From NCBI GenBank assembly GCA_963675135.1, contig OY776130.1, positions 27,458,001 through 27,522,000 on the forward strand: DNA of 64,000 bases, read 5' to 3'. Within the stretch, counting starts at the first letter, position 1. Each line of letters opens with the position of its first letter. Below are positions 32,738 to 45,124 of the stretch, one piece after another. The position numbers and the translations under genes were made by a program. Source of the stretch: Galeopsis tetrahit. Its lineage: Eukaryota; Streptophyta; Magnoliopsida; Lamiales; Lamiaceae. The notes beneath the pieces were generated by a model. That model was not told where the DNA came from, ran no database searches, and saw only the letters and a list, made by a program, of their open reading frames with translations.

Positions 32738-33028
32738 CGTCCATAATTATTTGCACATTTTTCTTATTGACACGTCCCAATATTACTTTCACACTCCTAA
32801 TATAAAATTAACTCACAAAATTAATACCCTCACAACATCATTTTATTTTTCAAAATCGTCACTTATTTTCAAATATCTCACTAAATTCATTTTAAATATC
32901 ACTAAATCTTCTTTACACCTCACCAAATCAAATAAAATACCCCTCATTTATTTGACCCCAAACTACTAAATTCATTTTTTTTAAAGTGAGCCGGTCAAGA
33001 TGTGCAAGTCATCACAGGACGGAGGGAG
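32738..33028. mobile_element. Stowaway-like MITE, left end damaged
   Basis: The right end GGACGGAGGGAG is followed by TA. The left end keeps only CGTCC of CTCCCTCCGTCC. Interior resembles the ATTATTTGCACATTTTT type. Non-coding. Confidence 0.65.
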
Positions 33029-33379
33029 TATAATACGTACCAAAATAATAACGAAAAATAACTTGTTCGCTTTATTTAGTTTAATGGAATTAATGGGATG
33101 TATTGATAATTGTATCATATGAATTTTTTATGAGTATAATGAATAAGTATTATTTTATCTTTATAGTAATGTTAATCGGGTCCTCCTACCAATTTTTTTT
33201 TTTGGCTTCGTTACTGTCTATGACATTAAGACCTAAGACTGGTATTTATATTTACTGACTAATTCATACTGCTATACGTAAGGACACTTCAAGGCACAAT
33301 TAACCGTGAAATCTGATGCCTTCTTTAGGTAAATAAATTGATTATTAATTAATTTAGTTGAACTAACTATGTGACCAGA
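33029..33379. other. A/T-rich spacer, no gene seen
   Basis: No recognisable feature apart from a short stretch like that at 22960-22985 (GGACACTTCAAGGCACAATTA). Confidence 0.4.
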
Positions 33380-34000
33380 AATTGTCTTACTTGTATTCCA
33401 TAGGCGTTTGGTGGATAATCAAGGCAGAAGTAGGCACTTTGGGTGAGGGAGTAGCCCATGAAGGCACATGGAGTGGAGCAAGATTGGAGTTTGTGGGCGG
33501 TGTATTGACGAAGCCAGGGATAGAATTTGCACCCACACACATAACTTGGAGAGGTTAGGTGGAGTGGTAAAGAGAACCTCAAACGAGGATTTGAGGGTGA
33601 GATTCACTTTAGGGAGACAATTTATGAGGTAAGTGGCAGCGGAGAGAGCAAAGGGCCAATATTCAAAAGGCATGGAATCATGGTGTAAGAGAGCGAGGCC
33701 AGTGTCAATAATGTGATGACGACGACATTTTGAGGCACCATTATGTTCGCGTGTAAGTGGGGGTGTGGTTTAGTGAGAGATGCCATGGGAAGCGAGAAAT
33801 GGTTGAAGAACAATGAACTCCCCACCATTGTCCGTATAAAGATGGGCGAGCACCGGTTGGAAGAGGGCAAAATGTCGAGCCAGTTGGCGACGCCTGTGCT
33901 CGAGAAGGAGCAGCGACATGATTTTGAGACTTGGGGCGATGGGGTTCCAGGCGAGAGCTAGAAGACGTCGTGTAGAGTGTAGTTATCGGCGCAGGCGAGG
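33380..34000 (-). pseudogene. Decayed copia integrase fragment
   Basis: Pieces in several frames match the copia integrase C-terminal half: YWPFALSAATYLINCLPK, YPWLRQYTAHKL and MGYSLTQSAYFCLD. They parallel the better-preserved integrase at 53.9-54.8 kb. Many frameshifts; no catalytic region intact. Confidence 0.72.
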
Positions 34001-34308
34001 TGATCGGGACGGACGAAGTTTCATCGCATCCGATCATGATGAACCTGGACAGTGGATGAACTATGAAAGATGTCACAAACGTGGGAGATCTTTAGGAAAT
34101 AAGGAAGGTGAGTAATGGTTTGACCGGAAAAAAAAACAAAAGGAATAAGGATCGAATTGTGACGTTATTTAAAATTAGGCTCTAGTTACCATGTTGAGAT
34201 GAATGGAAGAGATATTTTATTAACAATGAGAATGAGTATATATAAATTATATCATAAGCTTTTAGGTTAACTATACACATGAGTTTTAGGTTAACTAAAC
34301 AATATGGG
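34001..34308. other. Spacer, no gene seen
   Basis: A/T-rich sequence with a doubled TTTTAGGTTAACTA near 34260 and 34285, next to the gypsy LTR. Confidence 0.4.
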
Positions 34309-35871
34309 TGATTCAAGTGGAATTTACACATTTTTTATGCACATGTGAAGCTCATTTTGATTGTGATTTCATTGATTTATTGGTCGATTACGGATGTTTT
34401 GGTCAAAATAAGAGAAAGGTGGTGTTTCGTCGATTTTGTAGGAAACACGAGGATTTTGGAAGCAAAACACATACCACATCTCACTGGACCGAAGAGAGGA
34501 TTAAACCATTGGATTCGGCTTGAAAAACGGAGTGGGATGGAAAAAAAGAATCGAGTCAATCAGAAGTCGGAAGCATAAGTTACGAGCAAAACAAGTTTGA
34601 GGGTGCGACGCGGCTGAGTGTGTAGTCTCCGCCGAGTCGGAGGCCGACCTGCAACTTCGGGATTTTGGCATGCCACGGCCGTGTTGGAGTGATGGACTGC
34701 GAGTTGGAATTTTTACCATACCACGGCCGAGTGTCAGACCATGCCACAATCGAGTCAAATGTCACGGTCGAGTCACTGTTGGCCTACAATCATCAAATTC
34801 ATCCTGACTCGGCCGAGTTGCCCCTGTTTCGGCGGTTTTTGTGCATTTTCACCCAATTTTGAGGACCTACTTTCAAAACTCGATTTTAAACCCTACCCCA
34901 ACACTATAAATACCATTTTATCAGATTCTCATGATTCATCACCCCCTTTTCCAAGAAACTCTCACTCAATCACACATACTTGGAGGTGTTCATCATCCCC
35001 TTCTTCCATTCTCACCAAATTGGAGTAGAATTTGGAGCTAAAAGCTTGGAATTGCTACCTCTCATCATCCTTTAGACTAAGCTTCCTCTTTCCCTTGCTT
35101 TTTATTTACTTTTATCTTTGAATTTTGATTACGTTGATTGTTGGCTAGAACACTTTTGGTTCTAGGGCTATGTATACACTTTGGATGATATTTATGAATT
35201 AATTTCTTGTTTATTTGGTGTTTGTGTTGTCTATTTCTATTTGAATACTTAATTTTCATTGCAAGACATGTTGTCAATGACCATGATAGTATGTTTTATT
35301 TATTATTAACTAAAATTGGATTGAGAAATCTTTTTCATTAGTCGTACTTAAGTATTCGACCCAATTTATTGTGAGCTCGAGAGAGGATCAACTATTGGGA
35401 GGGTATTAGATGATCTTAGGAGCTTTTTGGGGATTTATTATGCATGCTAGGTGGAGATACTAGTTTGGGTAATATTTCTCTTAGATTAATTGGATCGAAA
35501 GAACTTTTAATTCATTATTTATTGATCAACCCTATAGTAATAAACACAACACCACTTAAATAGGTTTGTAATCGTAAATGGATCCCGTAGTGTGACATAT
35601 GTCTTGGAACCTACTTTCTGTATTTTTGTGATTTGTATGAGCACTACTTGATCGATTTTATCCATTACTCTCTTATTGTTTACTTGTGACACTTGATAGG
35701 CAATTTAGGGTAATCAAACACTCAATTTTCGATCACGTCTATTTAGAACTAGATCAACAAACTCCACTTTTACACTCCCCCTCCCTGTGTGATCGACCTC
35801 GTACTTACTTCACTACAATATACACTGTATACTTGTGGTCGTGTATTTTAGAGTTGTGAAATACGTGAACA
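34309..35871 (+). repeat. 5' LTR of an Athila-like gypsy element
   Basis: Starts TGATTCAAGTGGAA and ends near GTGAACA, just before a gypsy primer site. TATAAATA at 34905-34912. U3 contains several CACGGCCGAG/CTCGGCCGAG motifs (34610-34820). Similar along its length to the longer solo LTR at 47641-49530. It would drive the gag at 36054. Confidence 0.85.
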
Positions 35872-35877
35872 AGTTTA

Positions 35878-35895
35878 TGGCACCGTTGCCGAGGA
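35878..35895 (+). other. Gypsy primer-binding site
   Basis: TGGCACCGTTGCCGAGGA, one or two changes from the common TGGCGCCGTTGCCGGGGA of plant Athila/gypsy elements, a few bases after the LTR end. Confidence 0.8.
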
Positions 35896-36053
35896 GGGTT
35901 TGGTAGTTCTAGAGTGTAGGTGGAGATAGTTTTAGTTTAGACACTTTATTTGCTTTCATTATTCTAAAAAATTCCAAAAATATTTGTGTTTGTTATTTCT
36001 TATCTTGCTTGTGATACTCACTCTTCTTTGAAATTTTTGTTTAGACATGGCTT

Positions 36054-37175
36054 ATGATCACTCGAGCTAGGAGAATCCAACAAGAGTTGCTCCCCCTAGA
36101 TCCGGAAATCGAAGATAATTGTCGAAGGCAAAACGCCGAAAGAAGAAGAAGAGAATTGGAAGAGATGAATCGAGGAGAAAATCCGATTGTAGAGAAAATC
36201 AAATGGGAAAGATTCAAGGATCTTGTTCGAAGTTGCCCACAACATGGATTCTCCCGGGATCAAAGGATTTGTTATTTCTATAATGGAATGGATCACCGAA
36301 CTAGAGGCATGGTAGATGCATCGGCCGGAGGAGATTCTTTGTTGGGAAAGACAACGGAGGAAGGGTATGTGCTTTTAGAGGAGATGATCAAGAATGGAAA
36401 CCAATGGCCATCTGAAAGGAGGAAAAACCGACGGATAACCTCAACCCAAGACTCAGAGACTCTTGTAAACTTGTTCAAAAAAGTGGACAAGTTTACCTCT
36501 TTGATGACGGCTAAAGCATTAGTGGAGCCAAATGATGCCCAATATGAAGAGGCCCACTACATAAACTATCAAATGGATCGGAATGCCAAAGAGAGAAGTT
36601 GGGGCGAACGTCAAAATCGTGGGAACCATCCTCCGCCCGACTCGAACCACTATCATCCCGGTCTAAGGCATCACAAAAATTTCTCCTATGCCAACCCACG
36701 AAATGTCATCCAACCACCATCAAACTTCAGTGTAAGATACGACATGATTCTTGAGTCATCACCAAAGTTATCCCTAGAAGATATGTTTACAACTTTCATG
36801 GGGGAAACCAAGAACTTTATGGCGAAGACTTGGCAAAGGCTTGATAACCAAGATGAGAAAATTGATCATTTGTCAAATGAAGTGATGGGAATCAAGAATG
36901 ATGTGAAAGCCATTGAGATTCAAGTGAGTCAAATTGCTAACATGGTTGGAAATCAACACAAGTCGGGTCAATTTCCCTCAACCACGAAATTGAACCCCAA
37001 AGAGCAATGTAAGGCAATTAAGTTGAGGAGTGGCACAAGCTATGAACGGCCCATGACGCCAAAGGAAGATGATGAAGAGGAGCAACAAGGAAGAAAAGTT
37101 GAGAAGAAAGATGTTGAAGAAGAAAAAGAGAAAAGAAGTGAGAAAGAGAATGATGTCAACAAGCCTCCACCTCAT
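36054..37175 (+). pseudogene. Athila-like gypsy gag, internally deleted and truncated
   Basis: ATG at 36054 gives ITRARRIQQELLPLDPEIED, the usual gypsy gag start. At about residue 45 it jumps directly to WERFKDLVRSCPQHG, MVDASAGGDSL and LLEEMIKNGNQWPSERR of the gag core. The preceding retrotrans-gag segment (roughly 100-150 residues) is therefore missing. A coiled-coil-like stretch follows (WQRLDNQDEKIDHLSNEV), then an acidic/basic tail. At about 37176 the frame runs into the inverted-repeat element, and its last 14 codons belong to that element. No pol. Confidence 0.85.
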
Positions 37176-38863
37176 TACCGAGTTACCGTCGATTCACCAC
37201 CAAGTCACCCATATTTTTAGAAAAAAAATCGTATAACATAATTTAAAAAAAATATATATATCGAAATTAGGCACAAATCTTAATTTTTTTTTCTTTTTAA
37301 GTTTTCTTCCCCTCCTCTTTTTCTCCCATTTTCAATTTTTATTCTAAACTTTTAATTTCTTCATTTTTTTTTCCTTTTACTTTTTTTTCCATTTTTTCAT
37401 GTGTATTTTTTAAAATTTTAATACAAAATAATATTATATATATGATTTTATTATAGTTGGTAATACAATAAGTAATAACGAGTAATACCATAAACAATAA
37501 TCAGTAATACCATTAATAGTAATTAGTACGAATAAACATTTATCTTATTCAAAGTGAGATGGTCTCATGGTGACACTGTTCATAAATTAGTAGAAATAAA
37601 CACTTATTTTTTCCAAAGTGTTAAAACATCATTCTCAAACTATGTTTTGGAAAGCAAAATTTTGGTGAAATCAGAATAAAAAAACTTTAGGAAATGTGAA
37701 TGGAACTATAGGAACACGTCATGCTCAGACCATCGATTAGTTCTAAAAAATATGTGTCCATATAATGTTGCTTACGAACATTGACCTAAAGTCCGATTTG
37801 TATAATGTAACAAGATTAATTGTTACCAGACTTGAAAATTACATTATTGAGGACACATTTTTATTTTGGAAGGAATGTTGGTAGTAAAGTTTTTATTCTG
37901 AGAATAATATTGAGTGTTTCGATGACACGACTCCCATAAAGTTTCGAATAAAATAATTTATTAATCTATTGTCTTTTGCAATGACGATAAATAAAAGTTA
38001 AAGGTCAGTCTCTTTTCATGGTAGGTGTCTAGTGTGTACCTTCTAAAACATATTCATGCATAGACAATTATATGTTGTAACCTCTAGAGTTAAGAGTTGA
38101 TTGAAAAATATTTACGTAGATTCAAATGAATAACAAATTTATTAATTTATACTATGAAGTACATGTTTCAAATATTTTTTTAATTGACAAATTAAAATAT
38201 ATTATAAATTTATTTGAATTTCTTATGGGCGTTGCCCATTGTGACATTGTCCCTCCTTTACGTCAAAGAAAGAAAAAATTATGATCGAGAGCAAACCGAA
38301 TAAGTGGAGACTTTTTTGGGCCCATTTAATTAAAAGTGGAGAATGTTTTGAGCTAGCATTTAATTAAAAGTGGGCAGCCCAATTGTTTTATGGGGTAATT
38401 AGTATATAGGACATTTCACCTATAGAAACTCGAAATAAAGACAAAAATTTTAAAAGTTAGGAACAAGGACAATTTGGTTTACAAATGTCCAATTATACCC
38501 TTCCTTTATATTTAAAATCAAAAGGTGCATATTCAATTAATATATAATATTAAATTCAAATTAGTAGTTGGTAAATTAAGAAATTATAGGAAATCACGGT
38601 CATTAATGCGTTCGAAATTCAAACCTTCCTAAAATGAGAATCACATTAATCACGGTGGTTCTGAATTGAATTTTGAATTCAAAATTCATATCGAGAAATT
38701 CATCATCTTCGAGTGTGCTGAACCAGAAAATTTCGTACTAACATTACCAAGGACAAATTTCAAACATAAATAAAATTTCAAACGACAAAGCACAAAAATT
38801 CCAATAAAAAGTAAGGAAATCGAGAAAATGGAAACATAAATCAAATGTGCAACAAAAACTCAC

Positions 38864-39005
38864 TTGACAAGATCGCCAAGCTGGCGAAGAACACCGACTA
38901 ATCCAGCGATGGCGACACCCTCAAGCAAAGCCTTCGGATCATCATTGTCGGCAGCTTGATACAGTTCCGGATCGACTAGGTTGTACTCATTATTTATCTC
39001 GTATG
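38864..39005 (-). pseudogene. Captured SCAR/WAVE family N-terminal exon
   Basis: The minus strand reads YEINNEYNLVDPELYQAADN, then DDPKALLEGVAIAGLVGVLR, then QLGDL. This is the N-terminal SCAR homology domain of plant SCAR/WAVE proteins, which activate ARP2/3 actin nucleation. The first few codons are missing. It ends at a donor-like AAGTGAGT (38863), matching a natural exon end. I saw no stop before the donor. It lies inside the Pack-MULE on the same strand as the CLC exons. Confidence 0.85.
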
Positions 39006-40364
39006 CAAAAATTGATTATGTCAAATCAACCATTTTCATTAATTAGATTATACTAATTGATTATGTGGATATGCCTATAATTGATTTATTTCCAAATTTG
39101 AAAAGTAATTAATAAATCAACCATTAAAAAAGGAAATCTGGAAAACAATCTTATCCTACTAATTAAAATTCAAATTTGTTACGCCAAATCATTGTACATA
39201 ATCATTTACTATAATTTAAAATAAATAATTTAAATTTATTAATATATTTTAAAGATATAAATCCATGATACATAATCATTTACTATAATTTAAAATAAAT
39301 AATTTAAATTTATTAATATATTTTAAAGATATAAATCCATTATACACGCTATATTGGTGACAACTCACTAATTCCATAAAAAATAGATAGTTGGTTCTAT
39401 ATCATTACTCTATATGCAGATTTGAAAAACATATATGCAAAAAATTGTTACGACATATGTAAAAATATGTTGCATATAACTCAAAATACGTGATAAATAT
39501 GCAATAAAACAATATATTTGTAATAAAATATTAAAAAATATTAATTTTATTTTAAAAAATTAATATAGAATATATAATTCAATAATTACATATCATTAGT
39601 GATACAGATGATTATTTGGGTTTAAGCGAGTCAATTTAAATCTAGTGTTGGTGCGATGTGATTCAAATGATTATTTGAGTTTGAACTATTCAATATAATA
39701 TTATATTATAAATAAAATTAATAATATAAAATTATTTCACAGTTTATTTATATTTTAAAAATGATTATTTGAGTTTGAACTGATCAATATAATATTATAT
39801 TATAAATAAAATTAATAATATGAGGTCATCTATATAAAATATGCAAATTATACAAGCATATATGTAAAAAACTGTTGCATATGGTCAATAATATATGCAA
39901 ATATTTTGTTGCATATGGGATTTGAATGTTTTGAAATGGAAAATGATACGAGGGAGAAGTGGAGGATTTCCTCCATGTCAGCCGCGGAGAGGGCGCACGC
40001 CGGAGGTGAACAGAGATCGGCGAGACCATGGTTGGTGCGTGAGGAAGAAGATCGACGGCGCCCTCGACCGGGGAGGGTCGACAATCGGAAATGGTACGCC
40101 GGAAGGTCAACGACCGGCAGTCTGAGGAAGAAGACGGTGTTTGACAAAAGTTCAGTTCCACGGTCCCCAAGAAACTAAATCTGCATCCATCGCAAAATCG
40201 AAACAATGCAATAAACCTTGTCTATTTTAAGTGAACCCAACAAGGGAAGACATTATAGTTGGAAAGAGTACATATTCATATACATCCACAAAACTAGATG
40301 GTTATCCCAAAATCAACAACTCTAAAGGCAGGCAAGTGAATGAGAAAGATGAAAACTTTCTTAC
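39006..40364. other. Pack-MULE interior: A/T-rich tandem duplications and a GC-rich patch
   Basis: A unit of about 79 bp (CATAATCATTTACTATAATT...) is doubled at about 39197-39350, and GATTATTTGAGTTTGAACT blocks recur at 39668 and 39764. A GC-rich patch at 39950-40130 (minus-strand ATG with MEEILHFSLVSFSIS) may be a third captured piece, not recognised. Confidence 0.5.
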
Positions 40365-41102
40365 TTTCTGGACAACATCATGTTGGAGGTGATTACAAAC
40401 TTAATACCAGCAATATTTTCAACAGCAAGGTTGATGAAGAACCCAAGGAGACCAACACTCAGTCCAATAAGAAAGCACAATGTCCATTTCATTATTGTAT
40501 ACTGGCATATCTGAGTCATTCCCCTACTTCTCCAGTCTAGCTTGAGAAAATCATTCTCTACTATCCTGCAAATAAAAGCTTCACATCATTCAGATTTCGA
40601 GTAGTTACTGAATTGCCACAAGTCAGAGGGGATCAAGGTTAAAATTTTACACAAAACCTGTCCATTGAATTACGGCTGTCCAATTTTTCAGTTGGAAAGA
40701 AATTTGATATTTCCAACTGAATAGAAGTGAAATTTGAGGACAAAACAAACCAAACAGAGTATATAGCAACAAATTCAATTCAAGATTAAGAAAGCTAGTA
40801 TAAATCAAAATATACAGTCCATCAACTGTGATCCACAAAAACAAACGCAATTCATACCAAAAAGCAACACAACATAGCAATACATGATAAAACCTCAATC
40901 AGACTCACTCATAATCAAGGCTTTTGATGGGGCAGACATTGGAACCGACAATGGCGACCTGAGACGTCGTATTGGAGGAGGTGCGGCGGAGGCGCAGCGG
41001 GTACTGATGCTACTGTGGCAACAACGGCACGTGCAGCAGCGCCGCCTCCTCATCCACCGCCTCCAGTGCCGGAGCGAAGGCATTCTGATGCGGCGTTGAC
41101 AT
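40365..41102 (-). pseudogene. Captured CLC-type chloride channel, exons 1-2
   Basis: Exon 1 (41102-40909) runs from ATG with MSTPHQNAFAPALEAVDEEA to SQVAIVGSNVCPIKSLDYE, with one TAG at codon 31. The intron 40908-40566 has GTGAGT and TTGCAG ends. Exon 2 (40565-40365) reads IVENDFLKLDWRSRG, then ICQYTIMKWTLCFLIGLSVG, then GFFINLAVENIAG, ending at a GTAAGA donor. This matches the N-terminus and first membrane helix of plant CLC anion channels/transporters. The junction D-Y-E|I-V-E-N is in frame. The pore and CBS domains are absent. Confidence 0.88.
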
Positions 41103-42058
41103 GGCGCCGGAGATTCGGCAACGATAACCAAGATTAGAGAACCAATATCCCTCAAATCGCAGGATGAACCTAATTGAGCGATTAAATGTGTGAATCAATT
41201 AAATCAAATTTGAAAAAGAAAGTAAATTAGGTTAAATAAATTTCTGCATTTTAAGGAAGTTTCGAAATTGAAGGACAAATGGATTTTAAATTTCAATTAT
41301 AATTTAAATTTCAATTTGAATAATAAATGCGTGAAAAATAGTATTTCAAATTCGAAATTTATTATATTAATGAATTAATATTGTTTTAAGACCAAGGGGC
41401 ATAATTGTATATTACCACATCAATTTGACCTTAATCCTAATACTATAATTTTTTGTCTCTATTCCTAGTTGTGTCTATAGGATTGTCTCTATTCCTAGTT
41501 AAACTCTTGTTTTATCAAAGAAAAGAACCAAATTGACTAGCCCATTTCTTGAATTGTGCGTGAGCAATTAAGGCCACGGATAAATGCCCCCTTTATATTA
41601 TGACTTCACCCCTTAGATGTCTTCACACCGTATAGTTGAGTTCACCCACCAGTTTCTTTTCAAAATTACCCTTTCCTTCTAACATAAATCCTAACCCTAA
41701 TTTTATTCAATCATTTCTCATTTCCAATTGCCTCCAACTCTCCTTCTCCTCTTTTCATCTTTATTTTGCCGTCGATCAGCGTCTCCACCCGTCCGCCGCT
41801 CGTTGTCTCCCTCCCTCCACGCATGGCCTGACCTTTTTAATAAATAGGTCTTGCCCGAAAGCCTTTTAAAGGCCTTTTTAAGTGTATTTCAAAATAAAAT
41901 AAAATACAACAATTGAACCAGTGTCACCAAATCATTAAAAACAATAACAAATGTTAAAAAAAAAAAAATAACAGAATGTTCTTTCAACAATTACAACGAA
42001 AAAATACATCAATTTTTCAAGATAATCTCATCTTCATGTTGAGCCCTCTAAAATATTA

Positions 42059-42308
42059 CTCCCTCCGTCCCATTATTTTATGCACATTTTCCTTAACGGG
42101 CGTCCCAACATTTTTTGCACACTCCAAAAAAGGAAATAATAATACCAATAATACCCCTCCTTTATTTTACCTTTAATCAAATCTCTTTCACTTTAATTAA
42201 TGAATTACCAATAATACCCCTCATTTATTTACCTTACACATCACTTTATTCCATTTTCTTAATCTCCGTGCCGGTCAAAGTGTGAATAAAATCCTGGGAC
42301 GGAGGGAG
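42059..42308. mobile_element. Stowaway MITE in the left arm
   Basis: CTCCCTCCGTCCC and GGGACGGAGGGAG ends, TA target duplication at 42057-42058 and 42309-42310. Interior of the ATTATTTTATGCACATTTT type. Same host position as 44872-45124 in the other arm, but different interior. Confidence 0.92.
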
Positions 42309-42324
42309 TATAAAACATGGTGAA

Positions 42325-42480
42325 ATTTTATAATGAATGAACAAAAAATTCCTCAAAATTATTCCACACAATTGATGTTTTTTGCCTTTTCTTTTTAATG
42401 ACAAAATTATTGTCATTTTTATCTTAGGTATTATTAGATGAAGTTGGGTCATCATTTTCATGTTGAGAAGACATAACTGC
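42325..42480 (-). pseudogene. BED-finger hAT transposase N-terminal exon, left arm
   Basis: Mirror copy of 44706-44850: the minus strand encodes variants of KKRQKTSIVWNNFEEF, ending at the same stop. Only the first residues of a BED zinc finger remain, so it is inactive. Confidence 0.55.
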
Positions 42481-43389
42481 AAAATATATACATTAAAAAT
42501 AAAATTAATAAATGTCAGTATCTTACTAAATTCATAAGTAAAATCCATAAATTTCAAATAAATCTCATAAATCATAAATCAATAACCATATAGAAATCAT
42601 ACAAATTTTATATGAATGACAATTGAGATTTGAGAATACTGCGTTATAATTTTTTTTTAAATCAATCAAAAGGAAAATTAATGAAATTATATTGAAAATG
42701 TGATTGTCTAAAAAAAAACACAGAAAAAAATTAAAAGTTCAATAAAAAATAAGGAAGAATCAATATCACATATCATAACAAAGTTACCCAACTCCATATA
42801 CACATATACACAGATGTATAAAAAAACTAGGAATAGATTACATATTATCACCAATTTGAGAAATTTATGATTCGACTAAGAATGAACAAAAAATAAAAAA
42901 TGTTAATATAAATCACATAATGTTAACTTGTTAACTTGGATCTAGCGGTTCTCCCGATTTTAAAGACGGTGCACAAAATACACAGATGTATCTCATATAT
43001 TATATCTTTCTACTGGCTTCTATAAGAAGCTCTGTTTCTGAAGAAAAAATTCACATATTATAAAGGCATAGCACAAACTGTCTCCGATTTTGTGATCTCG
43101 GATAATTTCCGCGCTGGGGCACAATTAGGCAATGAGAAACAGTTGAACAAAATCAACACAATACAAATGAAAAGATAAAATTAAATGCCCTCCGCTAACC
43201 GCTTGTACACCTCCAAAGATTATGATTTTAAAAATAAATGTAAAAGCTACTAGAAAATTTTAATGTCAAATTAATATCTTGAATACTAAATTCGAAACAA
43301 AAATTTGTATAAAAAATTCAAACTAAATTAATAATTTAACCTAAAATTCAATTCATTCAAATATCTATTTAGAAAATATAGAATTGTAT

Positions 43390-43570
43390 GGAATTTTCGA
43401 ATAAAAGAAGAAAACAAGAGAACCGCATGTGCCGTCTAAGTACGGAATTTGAAACAGAAATTTGTATAAAAAATTCAACTAAATTTATTCGAATACAAAT
43501 TTCTGTTTCGAATTCCGTACTTAGACGGCACATGCGGTTCTCTTGTTTTCTTCTTTTATTCGAAAATTCC
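43390..43570. repeat. Central palindrome of the giant inverted repeat
   Basis: 78-bp arms (43390-43467 and 43493-43570) with one mismatch and a 25-base loop. This is the freshest part of the inverted repeat. Partial further copies of the right-hand sequence follow in tandem at about 43600-44000. Confidence 0.93.
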
Positions 43571-44705
43571 ATTGAAGAAGAGCTCCAGGTATGAACAATT
43601 TTATATTTTCTACTCAAATTAGTTTTGGTAAATCTAGGTATTCGAAAATTCCATTGAAGAAGAGTTCCAGGTATGAACAATTCTATATTTTCTACTCAAA
43701 TTAGTTTTGGTAAATCTAGGGTTTAAGATAGATATTTGAATGAATTGAATTCTAGGTTAAATTATTAATTTAGTTGAATTTTTTATACAAATTTCTGTTT
43801 CGAATTCAGTACTTAAGCGACACATACGATTCTCTTGTTTTCTTCTTTATTCGAATATGAACAATTCCATATTTTCTACTCAAATTAGTTTTGGTAAATC
43901 TAGGGTTTAATATAGATATTTGAATGAATTGAATTTTAGGTTAAATTATTAATTTAGTTGAATTTTTTATACAAAATTTTGTTTTAAATTCAGTATTCAA
44001 GATATTAATTTGACATTAAAATTTTCTACTAGCTTTTACATATATTTTTAATTGCTCAATTATAGCCTTTGGAGGTGTACAAGCGGTTAGAACCGGCGGA
44101 GTCCACTAATGCCCAGGGCTATTTAATTTTATCTTTTCATTTATATTGTATTGATTTTGCTCAACCGTTCATTGCCTAATTGACTTGCACAGTTTGGTTA
44201 ATTTTTTCTCAGAAAGAGCTTCTTATAGAACCTAATAGAAAAATATAATATATGAGATACATTTGTGTTTTGTACGATGCTTTTAAAATAGGAGAAAACC
44301 TACAAAATACCGAAAAAAAAAACTCCTGCACACTTTTTGGACATCCGCTGCTCGATCCAGGTTAACATTATAACATTATGTGATTTATATTTATATTTTT
44401 TGTTTTTTTGTTCATTCTTAGTCGAATCATAAGTATTATTAGTACGCCTAAAAAGAAAGGAAGTATTTTCAAATTGTTGATAATATGTAATCTATTACTA
44501 GTTTTTTTATCCATCTGTTTTTGTGATTGAACTTTTGATTTTTGTCTGTGTTTCTTTAATTTTCTGTTTTTTCTGGACAATCACATTTTCAATATAATTT
44601 CATTAATTTTCCTTTTAATTGATTTTAAAAAAAAATTATCTATTTATTATGAATTTAGTAAGATTCTGATATTTATTAATTTTATTTTTAATGTATATTT
44701 TGCAG

Positions 44706-44850
44706 TTGTCTTCTCAACATGAGAATGATGACACAACTTCATCTAATAATACCAAAGATAAAAATGACAATCATTTTGTCATTAAAAAGAAAAGGCAAAA
44801 AACATCAATTGTGTGGAATAATTTTGAGGAATTTTTTGTTCATTCATTAT
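44706..44850 (+). pseudogene. BED-finger hAT transposase N-terminal exon, right arm
   Basis: After a TTGCAG acceptor the frame reads SSQHENDDTTSSNN, then FVIKKKRQKTSIVWNNFEEF, then a stop at about 44850. KTSxVWNxFEE is the first half of the BED zinc finger that opens many plant hAT transposases. The zinc ligands and the catalytic domain are missing, but this points to a hAT origin for the arms. Confidence 0.6.
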
Positions 44851-44871
44851 AAAATTTCAACATGTTTTATA

Positions 44872-45124
44872 CTCCCTCCGTCCACAAAAAGTAGTCTCAT
44901 TTACCTTATATTCTTTGTCCATCAAATATAGTCTCATACACTTTATGGAAACTATCAGTCTTCAACCATCACTTAATTACTCAATTTGCCATCAACTTTA
45001 TTCACAAACAATCACTTTATTCACAATGGACCCCACAATACCCTATAATACCCTTATTTTATCTATCTTTTTCTTAAAACTTGTGCCCCTCCTCCAAGGG
45101 ACTACTTTTGGTGGATGGAGGGAG
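44872..45124. mobile_element. Stowaway MITE in the right arm
   Basis: CTCCCTCCGTCCAC and GTGGATGGAGGGAG ends, TA at 44870-44871 and 45125-45126. Interior starts AAAAAGTAGTCTCATTTACC, a different subfamily from 42059-42308. Confidence 0.92.

Larger units (their letters stand above)
38392..41506. mobile_element. Pack-MULE with captured SCAR and CLC exons
   Basis: TTGTTTTAT occurs at 38383-38391 and 41507-41515, and the opposite arm of the giant repeat shows the uninterrupted site, so this is a 9-bp target duplication as in Mutator elements. The ends form a diverged inverted repeat of about 110 bp: one reads CCTATAGAAACTCGAAATAAAGACA, then CAATTATACCC; the complement of the other reads CCTATAGACACAACTAGGAATAGAGACA, then CAATTATGCCC. 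No transposase is seen. It carries minus-strand exons of two unrelated genes. Confidence 0.85.
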
